This document shows positions 43,817 to 48,574 of a stretch of DNA of 48,574 nt, piece after piece; within the stretch, counting starts at the first letter, position 1, and the number at the start of each line of letters is the position of its first letter. Source of the stretch: Thiomicrospira sp. (GTDB taxonomy: Bacteria; Pseudomonadota; Gammaproteobacteria; Thiomicrospirales; Thiomicrospiraceae); contig NZ_JACUTY010000009.1 of the NCBI RefSeq assembly GCF_014859555.1, positions 1 to 48,574 of the forward strand. Reading direction: 5' to 3'. Under the pieces are notes generated by a model. That model did not search any database. It was given only the letters and a program-made list of their open reading frames with translations, and had not been told where the DNA came from. The position numbers and the translations under genes were made by a program.

Positions 43817-46714
43817 ATGCAACCCAGTCACACAACATTCGAATTCATCAGTGAACATGCGATAGAAAGTCTGTCGGTTAACGTGCTGACTTATCGCCAT
43901 AAAGTAACCGGTGCAATGCATTATCATTTAGCCGCAGACGATGAGCATAAAGTCTTTTTGGTGGCGTTACGTACCGTCCCTGAGGATTCAACCGGAGTGG
44001 CGCATATTCTGGAACACACCACCTTGTGCAGCAGTGAACGTTTTCCGGTGCGCGATCCATTTTTTATGATGATCCGTCGATCCATCAATACTTTTATGAA
44101 CGCGTTTACCTCAAGTGATTGGACCGCTTATCCGTTTGCGACTGAAAACGACAAGGATTATCAAAACCTGCTGCAAGTTTATATGGATGCGGTGTTTTTC
44201 CCTAATTTGGAACCGCTCGATTTCGCCCAAGAAGGTCATCGTTTTGAGTTTGAAACCATGGACGATGCCAACTCAGCTTTAACTTATAAAGGTGTGGTGT
44301 TTAATGAGATGAAAGGCGCGATGAGTTCGCCAATTTCCACACTTTGGCAAGCGTTAACCACCGAGCTTTATCCAACTTCCACCTACCACTACAACAGTGG
44401 TGGCGACCCTGAGGCGATCCCAGATTTAACCTATCAACAGCTGGTTGATTTCCATCGCACACATTATCATCCGTCTAATGCGGTGTTTATGACTTATGGC
44501 AACCAAAATCCGGCTGAACTGCAAGCCGATTTTGAAGGCTTGGCTTTGGCACGTTTTAAAGATCAAATCGAACCGACCTATGTCGGCACCGAGCAACGTT
44601 TTAACGCACCTAAATCCATCGAGCAAACCTATGCCTTAGAGGAAGAAGACACCAGCCAAAAAACCCACGTGGTATTAGGCTGGTTGTTAGGTCTGAATAA
44701 AGACCCAATGGATGTACTAAAAGGTCATTTATTGTCATCGGTACTGTTGGATAACAGCGCGTCACCATTGCGTTATGTATTGGAGCAATCCGAGTTGGCG
44801 ACGGCGCCATCACCGTTATGTGGAATCGAAGATTCTAATAAAGAAATGGCGTTTGTGGTGGGTTTGCAAGGTACCGAACCAGAACATGCGCAAGCGATAG
44901 AAGACCTAATTATCAACGAGTTAGAGCGCGTTGTTAAAGAAGGGGTGGATCAGTCTCACGTTGAAGCCATGTTGCACCAACTTGAATTGTCGCAGCGCGA
45001 AGTCGGTGGTGATAGTTATCCTTATGGCTTAGAGTTAATGCTAGCGGCTTTGCCGGGTGCGTTGCATCAAGGTGATCCAGTGGCTTTGTTAGATGTCGAT
45101 AAGATTCTGTTGGAATTGCAGGCCGAAGTGCGTCAACCTGAATTTATTCCGAACCTAATACAAACATGGTTGCTTGATAACCCGCATCGCGTGCGTTTAA
45201 CTCTAAAACCTGATCCTAAATTGGCGGCACAACGTGAGCAGGCTGAAAAAGCGAAATTAGCTAATATTCAGGCAAGTTTAACGGCCGAGCAGAAACAAGC
45301 GATTATTGATCAAGCCAAAGCGTTGGAAAAACGTCAAGCGCAAGAAGATGATCCTGACATTCTGCCAAAAGTCACCAAGCAAGATGTTGATCCTGACGTA
45401 CCCAAAATTGAAGCCAAACATAAGCAAGCGAACCTAACAAGCTACGAGCGCGGAACTAATGGTTTGGTGTATCAACAGCTGATTATGGATATGCCGGATT
45501 TAACGGAGCAAGAGCAGGTGGTGATGCCGCTGTTTAACAGTTGTGTAACTGAAATGGGTAGCGGCGGGCGTGATTATTTAGCCACCCAATCGCTGCAGGC
45601 TTCGGTAACCGGCGGTTTAAGTGCACGTTCAGCGGTGCGCGCAGATTTAATCGATCCAAGTAAGTACAAGAGTCATTTTGTGCTGGCGGGTAAAGCCTTA
45701 AATCGGCATCAAACCGATCTAAGTCAATTGATGACCGAAACTTTGCATCAGGTTGATTTTAAAGAAACCCAGCGTTTAAGAGACTTAATCGCCCAAATTC
45801 GCTCATCAATGGAGCACCGTATTACGGGTGCCGGTCATAGCTTAGCCATGAGTGCGGCTTCGCAAAGTTTCTCGGTTGCGGCAAAATGGAGTTTCGAACG
45901 TTCTGGTTTAGCCGGTATTCGCTATATCAAACAACTGGATAAAGACCTAGCCGACGACGAAAAACTAACTCAGTTTTCCAAAACCTTGGCGCAATTGCGC
46001 GACAAGATTGCACATGCGCCCAAGCAAGGTTTGTTGGTCGCGGATGAGCAGGGTTATGAGTCGGCGAGAACTGGTTTTGCTGATATGCTGGCCGATCCGG
46101 TTAACAGTCAATCGGGTGCTTTAAACTTAGCCAAACCTGATTTAGTTAAGCACCAGGCCTGGTTAACCTCCACACAAGTTAACTTCTGTGCGCAAGCTTA
46201 TCCGGCCGTAATGTGGGGGCATGAAGATGCGCCAATATTATCGGTTTTGAGCGCTTGTTTGCGTAATGGCTTTTTGCACAGCGCGATCCGCGAAAAGGGT
46301 GGAGCTTACGGCGGTGGCGCGAGTTTTGATGCCGAAGCCGGTGCATTTGTGTTCTTCTCATATCGTGATCCACGTTTAATGGAAACCTATGCGGATTTTG
46401 AACGCGCCTTAAACTGGTTAATGACCGATGCCACTCAAGCACAAGTAGACGAAGCGATTTTAAATGTCGTGAGTGCAATGGATAAACCCGGTTCACCCGC
46501 TGGTGAAGCCAAAAAGACCTTCTATCAAGAACTTTATGGCCGCAGTCACGAAAAACGTTTTGCTTATCGCCAGGCGGTCTTGAATGCTGAATTGGCGCAA
46601 TTGCGTGAGGTAGCCCAGCGTTATTTAAGCACGCCTTATACACGTGCGGTAGTCACTCAGTCGAGTCACTCTGAATTGCTCAGCTCACAAGGCTTTGAGT
46701 TAATTAAGCTATAA
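43817..46714 (+). CDS. M16C metalloprotease, presequence-protease (PreP) type
   Basis: 965 residues, the length of PreP/insulinase-like proteases that degrade peptides in a closed chamber. The inverted zinc motif HILEH lies at residues 63-67, the conserved SSERFPVRDPFF follows, and the C-terminal half includes the GGAYGGGASFD segment. A charged coiled linker near 470-530 joins the two halves. No signal peptide is visible, so it is probably cytoplasmic. A palindrome copy is read as HQAW. Confidence 0.9.
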   Translation: MQPSHTTFEFISEHAIESLSVNVLTYRHKVTGAMHYHLAADDEHKVFLVALRTVPEDSTGVAHILEHTTLCSSERFPVRDPFFMMIRRSINTFMNAFTSSDWTAYPFATENDKDYQNLLQVYMDAVFFPNLEPLDFAQEGHRFEFETMDDANSALTYKGVVFNEMKGAMSSPISTLWQALTTELYPTSTYHYNSGGDPEAIPDLTYQQLVDFHRTHYHPSNAVFMTYGNQNPAELQADFEGLALARFKDQIEPTYVGTEQRFNAPKSIEQTYALEEEDTSQKTHVVLGWLLGLNKDPMDVLKGHLLSSVLLDNSASPLRYVLEQSELATAPSPLCGIEDSNKEMAFVVGLQGTEPEHAQAIEDLIINELERVVKEGVDQSHVEAMLHQLELSQREVGGDSYPYGLELMLAALPGALHQGDPVALLDVDKILLELQAEVRQPEFIPNLIQTWLLDNPHRVRLTLKPDPKLAAQREQAEKAKLANIQASLTAEQKQAIIDQAKALEKRQAQEDDPDILPKVTKQDVDPDVPKIEAKHKQANLTSYERGTNGLVYQQLIMDMPDLTEQEQVVMPLFNSCVTEMGSGGRDYLATQSLQASVTGGLSARSAVRADLIDPSKYKSHFVLAGKALNRHQTDLSQLMTETLHQVDFKETQRLRDLIAQIRSSMEHRITGAGHSLAMSAASQSFSVAAKWSFERSGLAGIRYIKQLDKDLADDEKLTQFSKTLAQLRDKIAHAPKQGLLVADEQGYESARTGFADMLADPVNSQSGALNLAKPDLVKHQAWLTSTQVNFCAQAYPAVMWGHEDAPILSVLSACLRNGFLHSAIREKGGAYGGGASFDAEAGAFVFFSYRDPRLMETYADFERALNWLMTDATQAQVDEAILNVVSAMDKPGSPAGEAKKTFYQELYGRSHEKRFAYRQAVLNAELAQLREVAQRYLSTPYTRAVVTQSSHSELLSSQGFELIKL
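46152..46163. repeat. Palindrome copy in the PreP-like gene
   Basis: Perfect 12-mer, read as HQAW. Confidence 0.9.
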
Positions 46715-46756
46715 GACGTGACGGATTCCAAACCGGCTTGCCAGGATTCTAGCGTT

Positions 46757-46787
46757 GTAGGTCGGCTTAGCGCAAGCGTAAGCCGAC
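46757..46787 (+). repeat. REP-like hairpin, forward orientation
   Basis: The tetranucleotide GTAG (46757-46760) precedes GTCGGCTTA (46761-46769), whose complement TAAGCCGAC lies at 46779-46787. GTAG plus an imperfect palindrome is the structure of REP elements moved by REP-associated transposases. Confidence 0.6.
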
Positions 46788-46807
46788 AACTGGCTGGTGT
46801 TAGCGTT

Positions 46808-46842
46808 GGTTAGATTAGGGTCTGCGACCTAATCTAACCTAC
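46808..46842 (-). repeat. REP-like hairpin, reverse orientation
   Basis: GGTTAGATTAGG (46808-46819) and CCTAATCTAACC (46828-46839) form the stem. On the minus strand GTAG (46842-46839) precedes it. Together with the forward element it makes an inverted REP pair about 20 bp apart. Confidence 0.6.
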
Positions 46843-46892
46843 TAACTGGTTTGCAATAGGTTACAAAACAAAATGGCGTGAAGAAGAAATTT

Positions 46893-47183
46893 ATGGCTTT
46901 AGAAAATGAGCACCAGGCCTGGTGCTCTTATTTGGTCGCTTGTGCGGATGGTTCACTTTATTGTGGTGTGACCAATAATTTGGCGCGCCGTCTTAAACAA
47001 CATAATGGCGAATTAGTCGGTGGCGCCAAGTACACGGCCACTCGTCGTCCAGTCGAAATCAAAGCTTTTTGGCCGCATCAAAATCGTTCCCAAGCATCAC
47101 AGCACGAATACCAAATCAAACAACTTACCCGTCCGCAAAAACGGGCTTTAATCCAGCAGTTTTTAATCGAAAACCCAGTTTAA
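46893..47183 (+). CDS. GIY-YIG nuclease family protein
   Basis: 96 residues, YhbQ-like small GIY-YIG domain. The core reads SYLVACADGSLYCGVTNNLARRLKQHN, with the usual Arg in the helix, followed by GAKYTATRRPVE. The first motif is altered (SYL for the usual YVY). I prefer the ATG at 46893; a GTG at 46878 is also in frame. Function of these stand-alone forms is poorly defined. A palindrome copy encodes HQAW near the N-terminus, and REP-like hairpins lie directly upstream. Confidence 0.75.
   Translation: MALENEHQAWCSYLVACADGSLYCGVTNNLARRLKQHNGELVGGAKYTATRRPVEIKAFWPHQNRSQASQHEYQIKQLTRPQKRALIQQFLIENPV
46912..46923. repeat. Palindrome copy in the GIY-YIG gene
   Basis: Perfect 12-mer (14-mer with C/G flanks), read as HQAW. 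Confidence 0.9.
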
Positions 47184-47195
47184 TCAGTGCTTTTT

Positions 47196-47292
47196 AATCT
47201 ATTCATTATTTTTTTTAATTTTATTAAATAGTATTTAACTTGTTATTTTTAAACAAATTATGGTATTTTAAATCTATTCACCAATCTATTCA
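47196..47292 (+). promoter_or_regulatory. Candidate operator/promoter region of the HipA-like gene
   Basis: AATCTATTCA occurs three times as direct repeats, at 47196-47205, 47271-47280 and 47283-47292. The last two start 12 bp apart. A weak promoter, TTGTTA (47240-47245), 18 bp, TATTTT (47264-47269), lies between the first and second. The surrounding 100 bp is far more AT-rich than its neighbours. Confidence 0.45.
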
Positions 47293-47321
47293 TTTTGCAA
47301 GTATCGAATTGGCCCTTAGAT

Positions 47322-48574
47322 ATGAAAGATAACCGTATTAAAATTCAGAAAGCCTTGGCGTTTGACAACTTAAGCAGCGTGCAAATCGCCAACAAAACCG
47401 GCTTAAGCCAACCCACAGTGAGTCGAAGTTTAGCTGATTTACCCGTTAAGAAATTAGGTGCAGGTCGAGCTTCACGTTTTGCTTGGATCGAAGATTCGGT
47501 TGAGCCTATTTTTCAAATTAGCCCACAAGGTCAAGCTGAAAAAGTCGCGATTTTTTATCAACAACCCAACCAACGTTGTTTGCTGGAATTTAGTCAAAAT
47601 AACAAAACCCAGGCCTTTAACCACTTGCCGCATTTTATGCTGGATTTAATCCCAAGCGGTTTTTTGGCCGAAATTGGGTTAGAGCAAATTCATCGGTTAG
47701 ATAGCCGAGTCACGCTGAATTCATTGCACTGGTCACACGAAGATTTGCTGTATTTTTTAACCCATTACGGCACAGACTTAAGTGGCAATTTACTGTTTGG
47801 TCGCCATAGCGTTGAAGCCTGGTTGCATACTGAAACGCCGATTGTAAAAGAAGCTGATTACGCCCGAATGGTTAAGGAGCTCGCCAGTGGTATTAATCCT
47901 GGCGGTTGGCTAGTGGGCAAACAACCCAAGTTCACTTGCTTTAACGGCACCGAGCATTTGCTGGTTAAATATTCGCCTAAGTTAGATGCGCATGATCCGT
48001 TAGCGATGCGTTATAAGGATTTATTGGTGTGTGAGTTTTTAGCCTTGCAAACTTTGGCTCAGACCGGCTTAGCGGTATCGGAAGCCAAACTGGTGCAGTC
48101 AGAACGTTTGTATTTGCAACTTAAACGTTTTGATCGAGTTGGCCAAAAAGGGCGGCGGGGTCTGATTTCATTAAAAGCTTTGGCGGATCACTATATCGGC
48201 GAAATTCAAAACTGGGCATTAACGGCGGATGCGTTATTTCAGCAGGGCGTGATTAATGAAGACGAAAAAACCACGATTCATTTGTTGTATGCGTTTGGCG
48301 CATTCATCGGAAATAACGATCAGCATTTGGCGAATATTTCATTCTATTTTGAGGATTTTGAACTGAAAGGACTCGCGCCCATTTACGATATGTTACCAAT
48401 GCGATTGATGCCTAAAAATGGTGAGTTACCGACTCCGAAATGGCAAGAGCCAGCTTTATTTGACGTCGAGCCCGAGTTGGTAAACCAAGCAAAAGAACTA
48501 GCTAAATACTATATAAAGCGGGTGTTTGAAAACTATCTAATTTCTTACGATACTAAAAAACTGTTTAATCAGGG
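47322..48574 (+). CDS. HipA-family kinase with fused N-terminal helix-turn-helix (3' partial)
   Basis: At least 417 residues, running off the window. Residues 1-50 form a helix-turn-helix (SSVQIANKTGLSQPTVSRSL). The rest matches the HipA kinase fold. GNNDQHLAN carries the catalytic Asp D333 and YDMLP carries the metal-binding Asp D356, 23 apart as for D309 and D332 of E. coli HipA. E. coli uses a separate HipB regulator; here the DNA-binding part is in the same chain and no hipB-like gene precedes it. It may be a growth-control toxin or a regulatory kinase that represses its own gene through the repeats upstream. Target unknown. Confidence 0.78.
   Translation, partial: MKDNRIKIQKALAFDNLSSVQIANKTGLSQPTVSRSLADLPVKKLGAGRASRFAWIEDSVEPIFQISPQGQAEKVAIFYQQPNQRCLLEFSQNNKTQAFNHLPHFMLDLIPSGFLAEIGLEQIHRLDSRVTLNSLHWSHEDLLYFLTHYGTDLSGNLLFGRHSVEAWLHTETPIVKEADYARMVKELASGINPGGWLVGKQPKFTCFNGTEHLLVKYSPKLDAHDPLAMRYKDLLVCEFLALQTLAQTGLAVSEAKLVQSERLYLQLKRFDRVGQKGRRGLISLKALADHYIGEIQNWALTADALFQQGVINEDEKTTIHLLYAFGAFIGNNDQHLANISFYFEDFELKGLAPIYDMLPMRLMPKNGELPTPKWQEPALFDVEPELVNQAKELAKYYIKRVFENYLISYDTKKLFNQ

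Noticed and set aside
534-46923. Palindrome copies as intrinsic terminators
   Set aside because: Most lie inside genes and none is followed by a proper T run; the real terminators in the window are different sequences.
47458-47649. 63-codon ORF in another frame within the HipA-like gene
   Set aside because: It overlaps the HTH-kinase reading frame, which carries clear HipA motifs; the short frame is a shadow.
1-48574. CRISPR arrays, prophage, integrons or complete insertion sequences
   Set aside because: No regularly spaced direct repeats, phage structural genes, integrase or transposase genes were seen in either strand.

Overview
The window reads as a contiguous piece of a gammaproteobacterial chromosome of moderate GC. 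The core gene order (sdhCDAB-sdhE, lpxK-Trm112-kdsB, rimP-nusA-infB-rbfA-truB, rpsO-pnp) is typical of that class. The mix of HrpA, a LonB-like protease, ComEC, a Kef-type antiporter and PreP would fit a Thiomicrospira-like (Thiotrichales/Piscirickettsiaceae) bacterium, but this genus-level guess is an inference. There is no prophage, CRISPR array, rRNA, recognisable tRNA or intact insertion sequence.

Layout. 1-8.2 kb: 5'-truncated hrpA helicase, a lipoprotein cytochrome c, a remnant of an SLC13-type permease, a PLP-dependent deaminase/desulfhydrase (minus strand) and a LonB-like protease. 8.3-17 kb: a DUF2062 gene divergent from comEC with overlapping start codons, a Kef-type antiporter coupled to a tandem universal stress protein, then lpxK-Trm112-kdsB for lipid A/KDO synthesis and two small unknown genes. 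17-21.7 kb, minus strand: infA, the coupled sdhC-D-A-B-sdhE operon and aat. 21.8-33.5 kb: dnaE with a diguanylate cyclase coupled to its 3' end, acs, an acetate-type sodium symporter with a small subunit, and a CBS/DUF294 protein overlapping a DnaQ-like exonuclease. 33.5-43.7 kb: the transcription/translation supercluster rimP-nusA-infB-rbfA-truB, interrupted by a rhodanese-like/methyltransferase fusion and a cyclic-nucleotide-binding protein, then rpsO and pnp. 43.8-48.6 kb: a PreP-like M16 protease, two oppositely oriented REP-like hairpins, a GIY-YIG protein, and a 3'-truncated HipA-family kinase with a fused N-terminal helix-turn-helix, preceded by three copies of a 10-bp repeat.

The most striking signal is not a gene. 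The 10-bp palindrome CCAGGCCTGG occurs 24 times, about once per 2 kb, and 22 copies extend to the 12-bp ACCAGGCCTGGT. Random sequence of this length would be expected to hold about 0.05 copies. Twenty copies lie inside genes, in all three codon phases (read as HQAW/DQAW/NQAW, PGLV or TRPG), and four lie between genes. They are absent from long stretches such as acs-actP, nusA-infB and the pnp coding region. This pattern resembles a DNA-level signal such as a highly iterated palindrome, an uptake-type sequence, or a methylation or protein-binding site. Other features worth attention are the long pnp leader hairpin (a probable RNase III/PNPase autoregulation site), a promoter-plus-terminator module ahead of rimP, and the HTH-HipA fusion with candidate operators.
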